From Agromyces aurantiacus (GTDB lineage: Bacteria > Actinomycetota > Actinomycetes > Actinomycetales > Microbacteriaceae): a stretch of DNA of 64,000 nt. Location: contig NZ_JAFBBW010000001.1 of NCBI RefSeq assembly GCF_016907355.1, forward strand, positions 124,001 to 188,000, written 5' to 3'. The position numbers were made by a program, and so were the translations under genes. This document shows, piece after piece, positions 11,341 through 20,642 of the stretch (its first letter is position 1; each line of letters starts with the position of its first letter). The notes below the pieces were generated by a model. That model was given only the letters and a program-made list of their open reading frames with translations. It was not told the DNA's origin and made no database searches.

Positions 11341-12091
11341 CGGGGATCTCGCTGCCCCACACGAGCTCGAGCCGTGAGGGGAACCCGCGCTTGACGCGCC
11401 ATCCGGGCGGGATCGCGGCGGCCAGCTCGGGGGCGGTGTGCGAACGCCGGATCGACGTGAGTCCGTCGGGTCGGATGAACGAGCCCGCGAGCACGTTCAA
11501 CGCGAACGGCAGCGTCGCCGCCCAGAACCCGAGGTACGCCCCGACGCTGCGCTCGATGTCGCCATGCACTCCGATGCCGCCGGGGGCGACGAGCCGCTCG
11601 GTGTCGGCGAGGAGCGCGCCGAGCTCGGCGGGGGTCAGGTGGTGCAGCACGTGGTTGGACCAGACCACGTCGAACGTCTCGCCCTCGGCGACGAGGTCGG
11701 CGGTCGTGGCGACCCGTGCGTGGAACCGCGGCCCCTCGTGGCGCGAGGCGTAGCGGACGGCGCGCTCGTCGGGATCGATCGCGACGATCTCGAGCCGCAG
11801 CCCGTCGCGCTCGGCGTGGCGGAGGATCTCGCGCGGCAGGTCGCCGCCGCCCGCGCCCACGTCGAGCAGCCGCGCCGAATGCGTGGTCGCGAGACGCGGC
11901 CGCACCCACTCCTCGTAGACCGCGGCGGGGCGCGACACGAGGCGGTTCACGATGCCGAAGCGGTGGTAGGTGCGGTCGAGCACGTCGGGGTCGGCCGCCG
12001 GATCGTCCATGAGTTCGGCGGCGTCGGCGTCGCGGCGGTCGAGCGTGGCGAGTGCGTGCAGCAGTCCCGGCTCGGCCGCGGGCCGCGCCAT
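11333..12091 (-). CDS. Class I SAM-dependent methyltransferase of the type III PKS cluster
   Basis: The 252-residue protein has SAM motif I LLDVGAGGGDLP at about residues 75-86, an acidic motif II (VAIDPD) and the post-motif WSNHVLHHLTP. It probably O- or C-methylates the polyketide product made by the neighbouring synthase. It starts 3 bp after the synthase stop and overlaps the monooxygenase start, so the three are co-translated. A helical stretch near residues 180-200 (LGFWAATLPFALNVLAG) may bind a lipid-like substrate. Confidence 0.88.
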   Translation of the reverse strand: MARPAAEPGLLHALATLDRRDADAAELMDDPAADPDVLDRTYHRFGIVNRLVSRPAAVYEEWVRPRLATTHSARLLDVGAGGGDLPREILRHAERDGLRLEIVAIDPDERAVRYASRHEGPRFHARVATTADLVAEGETFDVVWSNHVLHHLTPAELGALLADTERLVAPGGIGVHGDIERSVGAYLGFWAATLPFALNVLAGSFIRPDGLTSIRRSHTAPELAAAIPPGWRVKRGFPSRLELVWGSEIPDD

Positions 12092-12094
12092 CCG

Positions 12095-13243
12095 TCAGCC
12101 CTTCACCGTCATGAGCGCCGACTCGACCGTGAGGCCGGGCCCGAACGCCATCGCGGCGACCCGGTCGCCCTCCGCCGACGAGTCCTGGTCGAGGATGTGC
12201 CGCAGCACGAAGAGCACGGTCGCACTCGACATGTTGCCGAAGTCGCGCAGCGTCGAGCGTGCGGGCACGAGCTGCGACTCGGAGAGCCCGAGTCGCGACT
12301 CGACCTTGTCGAGGATGCTCCGCCCGCCCGGGTGGATCGCCCAGTGCGCGACGTGCTCGCCCGCGGCATCCGTCGCGAGCGCCTCGGCCAGGTCGGCGTC
12401 GGGCGCGAAGAGCGGCTCGAGCGCGCCCGTGATGTGGTCGTCGATGATCGATGGCACCGCGTTCGAGAGCACCATCTCGAAGCCGTGGTCGCCGATCTTC
12501 CACGCCATGTCACCCTCGCCGACGGGCGTGATGCGCGTCTCGAAGCGGTCGAGCGCGAACGCGCGCTCGCCCGGCTCCAGCGGCCGCGCGGTGACGATCC
12601 CTGCGCCGGCGCCGTCGGCGAACAGCGACGAGGCGACGATGGTGTCGGGGTCGTTCGAGGAGCGCAGATGCAGCGTGCACAGCTCGACGCTCACGACCAG
12701 CACGACCGCGTCGGGGTCGGCCTCGCAGAACTGCCGCGCGGTGCGCAGCGCGGGCATCGACGCGTAGCAGCCCATGAACCCGAGGTGGTAGCGCTGCACC
12801 GCCGCACCGAGCCCGAGGTCGCGCACGAGCATGTAGTCGGGGCCGGGCGCGTAGAAGCCCGTGCACGAGACCGTGACGACGTGCGTGATGTCGGATGCCT
12901 CGATGCCCGGCGTCGCCTCGATCGCGGCGCGGCCGGCCTCGAGGTAGAGCTTCGTCGCCTCGACGGCGTAGATCTCGTTGCGCGCCTTGGTGCCGGGCAG
13001 CTTCAGCTCGCCCGTCGACCGGTCGAAGAACACGGGGTCGTCGCCGCGCTCTTCGAACGTGAGCTCCTCGAGCACGGTGTACCTGCGCTCGATGCCCGAC
13101 ACGTCGAACGAGGTGCCGATGATGCGCTGGGCCAGCCGGTTGAGTCCCGGCTGCGTCTGGAAGACGTCGCGCACGGCGGGCTGCGGCAGCTCGGTGCCGG
13201 GAACGGCGGTCGACAGGCCGCGCAGGTGCACCACCGCGCTCAT
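12095..13243 (-). CDS. Type III polyketide synthase (chalcone/stilbene synthase family)
   Basis: The 382-residue protein has the complete catalytic triad: C159 in GFMGCYA, H304 in HWAIHPGG and N337 in DFGNMSS. Type III synthases are homodimeric cytosolic enzymes that extend an acyl-CoA with malonyl-CoA and cyclise the chain; bacterial members make alkylresorcinols, alkylpyrones or tetrahydroxynaphthalene. Methyltransferase and flavin hydroxylase downstream suggest a methylated, oxidised phenolic lipid. It heads the operon, with a weak GAGG ribosome site. A TAGTCT -10-like box lies near 13300 on the reverse strand. The upstream AI-2E permease is in the same direction, 83 bp away, and might be co-transcribed. 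Confidence 0.93.
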   Translation of the reverse strand: MSAVVHLRGLSTAVPGTELPQPAVRDVFQTQPGLNRLAQRIIGTSFDVSGIERRYTVLEELTFEERGDDPVFFDRSTGELKLPGTKARNEIYAVEATKLYLEAGRAAIEATPGIEASDITHVVTVSCTGFYAPGPDYMLVRDLGLGAAVQRYHLGFMGCYASMPALRTARQFCEADPDAVVLVVSVELCTLHLRSSNDPDTIVASSLFADGAGAGIVTARPLEPGERAFALDRFETRITPVGEGDMAWKIGDHGFEMVLSNAVPSIIDDHITGALEPLFAPDADLAEALATDAAGEHVAHWAIHPGGRSILDKVESRLGLSESQLVPARSTLRDFGNMSSATVLFVLRHILDQDSSAEGDRVAAMAFGPGLTVESALMTVKG

Positions 13244-13326
13244 GCCGTGGACCTCGGATCGGAACGTCGGTGCTGCGGCATAGGGCCCCCTCCCGCTTGC
13301 AGACTAGCCAGCAGGGTGGCGCGGGT

Positions 13327-14400
13327 CTAGGGATCGACGCTGGGCGTCTGCTGGGGGATGCTCGCGTCGCCGGACAGCCAGCGCAGGAACCGGGCCCCGG
13401 GATCGCGATCGAGCAGCACGTCGCGCACGAGCAGCGTGAGCGGAATGGACAGGATGGCGCCGAGCGGGCCGATCACGAACGTCCAGAACACCACCGAGAA
13501 GAAGCTCAGCGTGAGCGAGAGGTCGACGGCGTCGCTGACGAACTTCGGCTGCAGCAGCACCTGGAGCACGACGTTCACGACGCAGTAGATCGCGATCACG
13601 GCGAGCATCATCGGCAGGCCCCCGACCACGAACGCGAGCACCGCCGGCGGCACCAGCCCGAGCACGAAGCCGATGTTCGGGATGAAGTTCGTGACGAACG
13701 CGAGGATGGCCCAGACCGCGGGCACCGGGATGCCGAGCGCCCACAGCGCGAGCCCGTCGAGGACAGCGACGACCGCGCCGAACGTCGCGTTCACGACGTA
13801 GTAGCGGCGCACCGACGAGTTGTAGGCGCGGATGCGCTGGATCGCCGGCCGGACCGACGATCCGAACGCCTGCTCGGCCCGCCCGTAGCGCGCCGCGTCG
13901 GCGGCCATGAAGATCACGTACGCGAGCACGAAGAAGGCCGCGGTCAGGAACCCGACGAGCCATCCGCTCACACCCTGCGCGACGTCGAGCAGGAGCGACG
14001 GGTCGAGCGCCGAGGAGGCCGCTTCGGCGACCTGGCCGCCGAACCCGATCGACGAGAGCCAGTCGGCGAGGGATGCCCCGGCCGCCCGCAGTTCGTCGAC
14101 GACATCGGTCACGAGCTGCGCGAACTCGAAGCCGGCGAACACCAGCAGCGCGGCCAGCGAGCCGAGGATGAGGTACGCGACCGCGACCACGACGCTCGTC
14201 GCCGCCCACCTCGGCCATCCGTGCCGCTGCAGCGGATGCCGGATGGGGTGCACGATGATCACGAGCACCGCGGCGAGCGCGAGCGGCGCCACGATCTCGC
14301 GTGCGAACCACATCGCGCCGAGTGCGAGGAGCGCAGCGATGACCAGCACGGCGCTGCGCGCACTCGGCGAGGGTGCGGCCGGGGGTCCCTGATCGCTCAC
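13327..14400 (-). CDS. AI-2E family transporter (PerM/TqsA-like)
   Basis: The 357-residue membrane protein has two N-terminal helices, a hydrophilic segment around residues 90-140, then five or six helices including FVTNFIPNIGFVLGLVPPAV, the signature of the AI-2E exporter superfamily. Members export autoinducer-2 or other small molecules, or act as sodium/proton antiporters; which applies here is unknown. It precedes the type III PKS operon in the same direction, so export of its product is one idea, though the gene is also common outside such clusters. Confidence 0.85.
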   Translation of the reverse strand: MSDQGPPAAPSPSARSAVLVIAALLALGAMWFAREIVAPLALAAVLVIIVHPIRHPLQRHGWPRWAATSVVVAVAYLILGSLAALLVFAGFEFAQLVTDVVDELRAAGASLADWLSSIGFGGQVAEAASSALDPSLLLDVAQGVSGWLVGFLTAAFFVLAYVIFMAADAARYGRAEQAFGSSVRPAIQRIRAYNSSVRRYYVVNATFGAVVAVLDGLALWALGIPVPAVWAILAFVTNFIPNIGFVLGLVPPAVLAFVVGGLPMMLAVIAIYCVVNVVLQVLLQPKFVSDAVDLSLTLSFFSVVFWTFVIGPLGAILSIPLTLLVRDVLLDRDPGARFLRWLSGDASIPQQTPSVDP

Positions 14401-14427
14401 GGGACCACCCTAGGTCGCGCCCCCGTC

Positions 14428-14793
14428 TCAGCCGAGCAGCTTGGCCTTCGCCGCGGCGAACTCCGCGTCGTTCAGGATGCCCTGCTCCTTGAGCGCGGCG
14501 AGCTTCTGCAGCTCGGCCACCACGTCGACGCCGCCCGCGGGCGCCGCGGCGGGTGCCGCCGGCGGGGGCGGTGGCGCCGCCGCGGCCTGCGCTGCCGCGG
14601 CCTGTTGGGCCTGGTACTGCTCCGCCTCCCATTGCTGCTGCGCGGCCGCCTGCTGCTCGGCCTGCTGGTTCGCGTACCGGTTCTGCTGGCGACGCGCGAC
14701 GTTGCCGCTCACCGCCGTCGCGGTCCCGGCGACGACCGCGGTTCGCGCGGCCATGCCGATCAGTCCCGGCCGTCCTCCCCTACCCAGTGGCAT
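14428..14793 (-). CDS. SHOCT domain protein
   Basis: The 121-residue protein begins with a short hydrophobic region (MAARTAVVAGTATAVSG), continues with a Gln/Ala- and Pro-rich linker of about 60 residues and ends in a SHOCT domain (LQKLAALKEQGILNDAEFAA, then KAKLL). SHOCT is a short oligomerisation motif of unknown function at protein C-termini. The ATG at 14793 follows GGGAGGA at good distance. It lies 11 bp behind the DUF6325 gene, suggesting one operon; the pair is a recurring actinobacterial arrangement. Confidence 0.85.
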   Translation of the reverse strand: MPLGRGGRPGLIGMAARTAVVAGTATAVSGNVARRQQNRYANQQAEQQAAAQQQWEAEQYQAQQAAAAQAAAAPPPPPAAPAAAPAGGVDVVAELQKLAALKEQGILNDAEFAAAKAKLLG

Positions 14794-14804
14794 GTCCGTC
14801 CTCC

Positions 14805-15236
14805 CTATTCCGCCGCCGCCGCAGCGGCGAACACCTCGTTGACGACGGTGGCGGGGATGCGCTCCACCTGGAGCACCTCGCCACCGGATGCGGCGAACGC
14901 CGAGGCGATCTTCTTCGCCCACAGCAGCTCGATCGCCATGATCGCTCCGGCACTGCCCTCCGGGATGGACTCCGCGAGCTCGTCGATGTCCTCGTCGCCG
15001 ATGACGCCCGATGCCTCGAGCTCGACCACGGTGAACCCGAACTCGTCGCGGAACTCCTCGAACTCGCGCACGATCACCTCGCCGCCCTCGCGGCGGGCGA
15101 CGATGAGCAGGTCGAGCAGGCGCACCTCCTCGCCCACCATCAGGTCGCCGAGGGCCGACAGCGTCGCGTCGTCGGGCCTGTCGCCCTGGAAGCTCACGAC
15201 GTAGATGTCGACCGGCCCGTACTCCAACTCGGCCAT
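14805..15236 (-). CDS. DUF6325 family protein
   Basis: This 143-residue acidic protein reads as a ferredoxin-like alpha/beta fold (VDIYVVSFQG, LLDLLIVARREGG, AIELLWAKKIASAF) and resembles the DUF6325/DUF1269-type proteins that occur beside SHOCT proteins. The C-terminal helix is Ala-rich. No catalytic motif is visible and the function is unknown. It precedes the SHOCT gene in a two-gene operon. Confidence 0.75.
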   Translation of the reverse strand: MAELEYGPVDIYVVSFQGDRPDDATLSALGDLMVGEEVRLLDLLIVARREGGEVIVREFEEFRDEFGFTVVELEASGVIGDEDIDELAESIPEGSAGAIMAIELLWAKKIASAFAASGGEVLQVERIPATVVNEVFAAAAAAE

Positions 15237-15407
15237 GCGTTCCCCCTGCTCCTCGTTCCCGCGGCGCTCGCCGCGCCCAACGAGTCAAGCCGACGGTCCC
15301 GGCGCGCCGACGTGCCGAAAGTCCCGGGACGATGCGCGCGCGTCGATAGGGTGACGCTCAGGGGGCGGGACGGTCGCCCCCGTCATCGACTGGAAAGGCG
15401 CACCCCC

Positions 15408-15803
15408 GTGGACTTCTGGGACAACTTCTGGAACTTCGTGTGGATCTTCTTCTGGAGCTTCGCATTCATCGCCTACCTGTTCGCGCTGTTCGCGATCATC
15501 GGCGACCTCTTCCGCGACCACCAGCTCAGCGGCTGGTGGAAGGCGGTGTGGATCATCTTCCTGATCTTCCTGCCGTTCCTCACCGCCCTCGTCTACCTCA
15601 TCGCCCGCGGCGATGGGATGGCGCGGCGCTCGGCCAAGCAGGCGCAGGAGATGCAGGCGCAGACCGACCAGTACATCCGCCAGACCGCGGGCGCGCACAG
15701 CCCCTCCGACGAGATCGCCAAGGCCAAGGCGCTGCTCGACGCGGGCACGATCAACGCCCAGGAGTACGAGGCCCTCAAGGCCAAGGCGCTGTCCCACTCC
15801 TGA
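15408..15803 (+). CDS. Membrane protein with PLDc_N-like segment and SHOCT domain
   Basis: The 131-residue protein has two hydrophobic helices (residues 5-30 and about 43-65, WWKAVWIIFLIFLPFLTALV) as in the phospholipase D nuclease-like N-terminal family, then a basic linker and a C-terminal SHOCT motif (KAKALLDAGTINAQEYEAL). The GTG at 15408 follows GAAAGG at about 10 nt. It is divergent from the DUF6325-SHOCT pair, so two SHOCT proteins sit within 1.4 kb. Family members are often envelope-stress associated, but nothing here shows a specific role. Confidence 0.85.
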   Translation: MDFWDNFWNFVWIFFWSFAFIAYLFALFAIIGDLFRDHQLSGWWKAVWIIFLIFLPFLTALVYLIARGDGMARRSAKQAQEMQAQTDQYIRQTAGAHSPSDEIAKAKALLDAGTINAQEYEALKAKALSHS

Positions 15804-15813
15804 TCGACCGACG

Positions 15814-15847
15814 CGAACGGCCGGGCGCGCGAGCGCCCGGCCGTTCG
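15814..15847. terminator. Bidirectional terminator-like stem-loop
   Basis: Fifteen-bp perfect arms (CGAACGGCCGGGCGC and complement) with a GCGA loop lie between the convergent SHOCT membrane gene and the DUF998 gene. Confidence 0.8.
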
Positions 15848-15884
15848 TCGTGCGGCGGCGGCAGCGCCATCCGCTCGCCCGGCG

Positions 15885-17009
15885 TCACGCCGTGACGGCG
15901 ACCACCCGAGCCGGTGCCGCCGGTCCGGTGTTGCGGAGGAACAGGATGATCCAGCTGAAGATGAGCAGGCCGGCGACGAGTTCGACCGCGGTCAGGTTGT
16001 AGTAGCCGACGGCGAAGAACACGCCGAGCAGCGCGATGACGCCGACGTAGACCCACCCGAGGATCACGAACACGCGCGGCATCGACGGCAGGAACCGGGG
16101 CAGGCCGATGACGATGACGGCGTACACGACCGCCATCCCCGTCGCCACGGTGTTGTGCAGCGCGAAGAACTCGTCGACGGGGAAGACGCCGACGCAGGCC
16201 AGCAGGATGCCGATCGCCACGAGCCCGTAGCGCACCACGTCGCGGCCGCGACGGTCGCGCTCGGTGGCGGTCGACAGACCGGCCGTGGCGTATCGCGCGA
16301 CGATGGTCACGATCGCGCCCGCGATGATGAGCGTGAGGTTGAAGGCCAGTGCCGACAGGTCGTCGGTCATGCCGAGCGCGCTGAGGTTCTTCTGCCACCA
16401 CTGCGGGTCGCTCGAGCTCAGCATCGCGGTGATCACACCGACCACGAGGAACACCGCCAGCACGATCGAGAGCAGCATGGGCGTCATCCGGACCGCCGAG
16501 AGGAAGCACACGTAGGCCGTGAGGGCGAGGGCGACGCCGAAGAGGAGCGCACCGGGGATCGGGTAGACGGGCGCGCCGATGAACCCCTGCTCGAGCACGT
16601 CGGCGAGCGCGACCCAGCCGAGCAGCGCGATCACCGCGTGCGCCACCGAGAGCGCGACGACGTCGAACCAGTGCAGGCGGGGCGGCTCGACCCCGCGCGG
16701 GCCCACGGCCTCGCGCGCGGCGGCCTCCTCGACGGCGGGGTCGGCCGGCGGCCGACCGAACCGGCGCCGCAGCACGAGCCGGCCGGAGACGAACGCGAGG
16801 ATCGCGACGATCGCCGCGCCGATCGCGATGGCCGCGCCGAGCGAGCCCGGCCCGGAGATGGGCAGCTCGCGCCCCCAGAACATCAGCAGCCCGATCGGCG
16901 TGGCGACGACGAACGCCGCCGCCCCGACGATGAGCGCCGACGCTTCGGTGGACTCGATGGTGCGCGTCGGCTCCCGCAGCACCCCGATGATCGACGTCGG
17001 CTGGGACAT
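15885..17009 (-). CDS. DUF998 family membrane protein
   Basis: The 374-residue protein has about nine hydrophobic helices and the DUF998 hallmark near residues 265-300: a His in FFALHNTVATGMA preceded by an acidic VDEFFA. A cytoplasmic Pro/Glu/Arg-rich loop lies between helices 2 and 3 (residues about 80-115). The function of this family is not established; some members are distantly related to heptahelical hydrolases. It stands alone, convergent with the SHOCT gene. Confidence 0.75.
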   Translation of the reverse strand: MSQPTSIIGVLREPTRTIESTEASALIVGAAAFVVATPIGLLMFWGRELPISGPGSLGAAIAIGAAIVAILAFVSGRLVLRRRFGRPPADPAVEEAAAREAVGPRGVEPPRLHWFDVVALSVAHAVIALLGWVALADVLEQGFIGAPVYPIPGALLFGVALALTAYVCFLSAVRMTPMLLSIVLAVFLVVGVITAMLSSSDPQWWQKNLSALGMTDDLSALAFNLTLIIAGAIVTIVARYATAGLSTATERDRRGRDVVRYGLVAIGILLACVGVFPVDEFFALHNTVATGMAVVYAVIVIGLPRFLPSMPRVFVILGWVYVGVIALLGVFFAVGYYNLTAVELVAGLLIFSWIILFLRNTGPAAPARVVAVTA

Positions 17010-17045
17010 CCGCTCCTCCGCTCAGCGCCGCCCGTCGCGCCGTCC

Positions 17046-17063
17046 CCCGGCGCAGGCGCCGGG
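17046..17063. terminator. Stem-loop downstream of the clpS operon
   Basis: Eight-bp perfect arms CCCGGCGC/GCGCCGGG with a 2-nt centre lie about 70 bp past the DUF2017 stop on the reverse strand, so they probably end the clpS transcript. Confidence 0.5.
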
Positions 17064-17132
17064 CCCGCGGCACCAGCCTGCCAGTGCGGAGTGCGGCGCG
17101 GCGAGCAGACGGCCCGCGACACGCCCGTCCGT

Positions 17133-17630
17133 TCAGTGCCCGATCGGGTCGAGCACCTCGAGCATCGAGCCCTGCACGATGCCGGCCCACTCGTATGCCG
17201 CGCGCAGGTAGTCGTCGCGCTCCTCGTCGGCCGGTTCGGCCTCGTCGGGGTCGGCGACGCCGACGCGCTCGGCGAGGATCAGGCGGAGGTCGGTCAGGAA
17301 CGTCAGCCAGCCCCACGCCTGCGCCTGGTCGAGCTCGATCTCGACGAGGCCCTCGCCGCGGTCGGTCGCCGTGGCATCCCGCACCGCCTGCGCCGCCTGG
17401 CGCTTGCCGTCGACGAGGCTCTCGCGCGTGTACCGGGCGAACTCGTGCGCCGACTGCTCGTCGTCCTGGTACGCCGAAGGGAAGAGCCGGCCCAGTGCCG
17501 GGTCGTCCTCCCCGCCGAGCAGGAGCACCGAGTCGACCTGGTCGGCGAGCTCGGAGAGCAGCATCGCCTCCTCGGTCTCGAGCACGATCCGCACGCCGTC
17601 GGCGCCGCCCTCGCGTCCGGCGACGATCAC
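17133..17630 (-). CDS. DUF2017 family protein, partner of ClpS
   Basis: The 165-residue acidic protein belongs to the actinobacterial DUF2017 family that regularly follows clpS. It is rich in Leu/Asp/Glu helices ([37 protein letters not shown]). The start is GTG at 17630, which overlaps the ClpS stop in a GTGA arrangement; the open frame further 5' is a shadow of clpS. A function linked to ClpS-dependent proteolysis is inferred only from this linkage. Confidence 0.88.
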   Translation of the reverse strand: MIVAGREGGADGVRIVLETEEAMLLSELADQVDSVLLLGGEDDPALGRLFPSAYQDDEQSAHEFARYTRESLVDGKRQAAQAVRDATATDRGEGLVEIELDQAQAWGWLTFLTDLRLILAERVGVADPDEAEPADEERDDYLRAAYEWAGIVQGSMLEVLDPIGH

Positions 17631-17926
17631 GGCTCGGCCCTCGACACGGTCGCCTGCAGCCCGTACCCGTGCATGGCCTGCACGTGCCGCTCCATCGCCT
17701 CGCGATTGCCGGATGCGACGACCGCGCGCCCCTCGTGGTGCACGAGCAGCATGAGCCGCTCGGCCTCCTCGCGTGGGTAGCCGAAGTAGCTGCGGAACAC
17801 GTAGGTGACGTAGGTCATGAGGTTCACGGGGTCGTCCCACACGATCGTCTGCCACGGCAGGTCGGGGCGCACGGCCTCGTCGGTGACGAGGTCGGCGTCG
17901 AGCTGCTCGATCGTGGACGTCACCAT
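17627..17926 (-). CDS. clpS: ATP-dependent Clp protease adaptor ClpS
   Basis: The 99-residue protein carries the ClpS core [15 protein letters not shown] (residues 30-44) and the [11 protein letters not shown] segment of the N-degron pocket. ClpS binds N-terminal destabilising residues and delivers such proteins to ClpC/ClpA-ClpP. It is the first gene of a two-gene operon with DUF2017. Length and motif order are standard. Confidence 0.95.
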   Translation of the reverse strand: MVTSTIEQLDADLVTDEAVRPDLPWQTIVWDDPVNLMTYVTYVFRSYFGYPREEAERLMLLVHHEGRAVVASGNREAMERHVQAMHGYGLQATVSRAEP

Positions 17927-17979
17927 CCCAGCCTGACATGCTCGTGGCCCGCTCGCACGTCCCCCATGGGGCGGACGAG

Positions 17980-20634
17980 TCAGGTGCCGGAGGCCGGCGC
18001 GCGGACGCCCTCGAGCGTGTACGCGACGGCCGCGTCGAGATCCATCCCGGTTCCCTCGTCGAACGCCGCCGCGAGCTCGCCCGTCAGCTGCTCCGGGTCC
18101 TCGAAGGTGAGGTCGGGCACCTGGTTGATGTGGTGATCGACCAGGTTCGTGCCCGTGGCGTTCCGGAGCGCGCGGTAGGCGCCGGCCAGCCGCGCCGCCC
18201 GCAGGTCGTCACCCTCGGCCCGCGCGAGCCCGGACGCGAGCGCGATGAACATCACCAGGGCGGAGACGTCGCGGTGTCGGGCGAACAGGGTGAGCCCGCG
18301 TTCCAGGCTCTGCCGCGCGGTATCGACATCGCGGTTGCGCACCGCGTAGTTGGCCACCTCGAAGACTCCCCAGCCGAGGCCGAACTCGTTGCCCGCGCGG
18401 GCGTAGTGCTCGATGCTGGCCTTCCACTGCTCGAGGGCCGGCGGCGTGAAGCCCTCGAGCGACGCGATGGCGATGCCGCGGCCCCACGCGATCTGGGCCA
18501 GCCCGTTCTCGTCCCCCAGGCGGCTCGAGAGCTCCTGGGCCTCTCGGAACAGGGGCTCGATGTCCTCCAGGCGGTCCTGGGAGCCGGAGCCGGTCCGGGC
18601 CCAGACGGCGCGTGCGAGCCCGAGGTCGTAGAGCGCGTTCGAGATGGCCGCCGGGTCGCCCAGCTCGCGGTGGATGGCGAGGGCCTCGCGATACGGCTCG
18701 AGGCACCGCCCGATCTCGCCCTCCCACCAGCACACGCCCGCGAGCGCCTCGAGCGCGTCGGCCCGGTGCCGCTTGGCGCCGCCGGGCAGCGCGAGCGCGG
18801 CCTCGAGCCGGCGGCGCCCCTCGTGCAGGTGGCCGCGGGACTGCCAGAACCGCCAGGACGCCGCCGCGAGCCGCAGCGCGAGGTTCGCCTCGCCGTGAAC
18901 CCCCGCCCAGTCGAGTGCGGAGCGGACGTTGTCGTGGTCGGCGTCGAATCGGTCGAGCCAGGCCTTGCGGTCGGCGCCCAGCAGGCGCGGCGCCAGCTGC
19001 TCGGCCCAGTCGGCGTACGCCTGGAGGTGCCGTCGATGCACGTCGTCGCCCTCGCCGCTCTCCGCGAGCCGCGCCAACGCGTACTCGCGGATCACGTGCA
19101 GGGTGCGGAAGCGCGCCCGGTCGAGCCCGGCCACCTGCCGCAGAAGGCCCTGGTCGACGAGCTCGGCGAGCCCCGTCAGCACGTCGACGCCGGGATCGGC
19201 GCAGACCCGCTCGATCTGCGCCAGGTCGGCGCCGCCGGCGAACACGCCGAGGCGGGCGAACAGCCGGCGCACGGGCTCGTCGAGCAGGTCGTGGCTCCAC
19301 GCGATGGCGCCCTCGATCGTCCGCTGGCGCTCGGGCAGGTCGACGGCACCGGCGCCGGGCGCGGCGAGGTCGAGCCGGGCGAGGATCTCGGGCACGGGGA
19401 GCAGTCGCACGCGCGAGGCGACGAGCTCGATCGCGAGCGGCAGTCCGTCGAGCACGCGGACGAGCTCGGCGACGGCAGCGGCGTTCTCCTCGGTGATCGC
19501 GAAGTCGGGACGCACCGACACGGCCCGCTCGAGGAAGAGCGCCACGGCGTCGAATCGCGCGAGCGTCTCGGGGTCGGTGGCGTCCGGCACCTGCATGGGC
19601 TCGAGCGGCATCTCCCGCTCGGCCGAGATCCGGAGCGGACCGCGCGAGGTGACGATGAACGCCGACCGTGGCGAGGCGCGCACGAGCTCGGCGACGAGCG
19701 GGGCCGCCTCGATCACCTGCTCGAAGTTGTCGAGGATCAGCAGCACCTCGCGCTCGGCGAGCTGCTCGAGCAGCGCGTCTCGCGGCGGCCGGTCCCCCGC
19801 GGCGGCCCGGCTGCCCAGGCTCCGCTGGATCTGCGACGCGACGAGGTCGGGATCGTGCACCGGGGACAGGTCGACGAAGAAGACCCCGTCGCGGAACCCG
19901 CTGCCGGCCTCCGCGCCGAGCTGGAGCGCGAGCCGAGTCTTGCCGGTACCGCCGGCGCCGGTGATCGTGAGCACGCGCGCCGGCCGGACGAGCCGCGCCG
20001 CGTGCGCGAGCTCGTCGCGGCGCCCGACGAAGCTCGTGACCTGGAGCGGCAGGTTGTTGGGCACGGCATCGAGGGTGCGCAGGGCGGGGAACTCCGAGTC
20101 GAGCCCGTCGATGTCGAGCTGCCGCATCGCCTCGGGCTGCGACAGGTCGCGCAGGCGATGCTCGCCGAGGTCGCGCAGCGCGAGGCCGTCGGGGAGGTCG
20201 CGCTCGACGAGCACGGCCGTCGACGCCGAGAGCACGACCTGCCCGCCGCTCGCCGTCGCGGCGATGCGCGCCGCACGGTGCACGTCGAGGCCCACGTAGT
20301 CGTCGCCGCCGAGCCGGCCCGTACCGGTGTGCAGACCCATCCGGACCCGCAGCCGGCGGCCCGCCGGCCACTCGTGCGCGGCCAGCGCGCGCTGGGCGTC
20401 GGCCGCCGCGGCGACGGCGTCGCGCGCCGAGGCGAACACCGCGAAGAACCCGTCGCCCTCGGTCTTGACGACGATCCCGCGGTGGTCGGCGATCGCCCGT
20501 CGCACCACGGCGTCGTGCTCGGCGAGCAGCGCGGGCCAGGCGTCGCCGGCGGCCTCCGCCATCCGGGTCGACCCCTCGACATCCGTGAACAGGAACGTGA
20601 CGGTGCCCGTCGGCAGGCGGGACCTCGCGGTCAT
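17980..20634 (-). CDS. Adenylate-cyclase-domain/NB-ARC ATPase/TPR regulator
   Basis: The 884-residue protein starts with a class III nucleotide cyclase domain (residues 8-165) holding both metal-binding Asp motifs, FTDVEGST and KTEGDGFF. The transition-state Asn is replaced by His in DVHRAAR, so catalysis is uncertain. An AfsR-like P-loop ATPase follows ([14 protein letters not shown] near 235, Walker [12 protein letters not shown]), then winged-helix and TPR-like helices to the end. No DNA-binding domain is seen. Such proteins are thought to be signalling ATPases, but none of their inputs is visible here. The ATG at 20634 has only a poor GGGGG site; the long open frame beyond it is a shadow of the methyltransferase. 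Confidence 0.85.
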   Translation of the reverse strand: MTARSRLPTGTVTFLFTDVEGSTRMAEAAGDAWPALLAEHDAVVRRAIADHRGIVVKTEGDGFFAVFASARDAVAAAADAQRALAAHEWPAGRRLRVRMGLHTGTGRLGGDDYVGLDVHRAARIAATASGGQVVLSASTAVLVERDLPDGLALRDLGEHRLRDLSQPEAMRQLDIDGLDSEFPALRTLDAVPNNLPLQVTSFVGRRDELAHAARLVRPARVLTITGAGGTGKTRLALQLGAEAGSGFRDGVFFVDLSPVHDPDLVASQIQRSLGSRAAAGDRPPRDALLEQLAEREVLLILDNFEQVIEAAPLVAELVRASPRSAFIVTSRGPLRISAEREMPLEPMQVPDATDPETLARFDAVALFLERAVSVRPDFAITEENAAAVAELVRVLDGLPLAIELVASRVRLLPVPEILARLDLAAPGAGAVDLPERQRTIEGAIAWSHDLLDEPVRRLFARLGVFAGGADLAQIERVCADPGVDVLTGLAELVDQGLLRQVAGLDRARFRTLHVIREYALARLAESGEGDDVHRRHLQAYADWAEQLAPRLLGADRKAWLDRFDADHDNVRSALDWAGVHGEANLALRLAAASWRFWQSRGHLHEGRRRLEAALALPGGAKRHRADALEALAGVCWWEGEIGRCLEPYREALAIHRELGDPAAISNALYDLGLARAVWARTGSGSQDRLEDIEPLFREAQELSSRLGDENGLAQIAWGRGIAIASLEGFTPPALEQWKASIEHYARAGNEFGLGWGVFEVANYAVRNRDVDTARQSLERGLTLFARHRDVSALVMFIALASGLARAEGDDLRAARLAGAYRALRNATGTNLVDHHINQVPDLTFEDPEQLTGELAAAFDEGTGMDLDAAVAYTLEGVRAPASGT

Positions 20635-20642
20635 GCCCCCAT

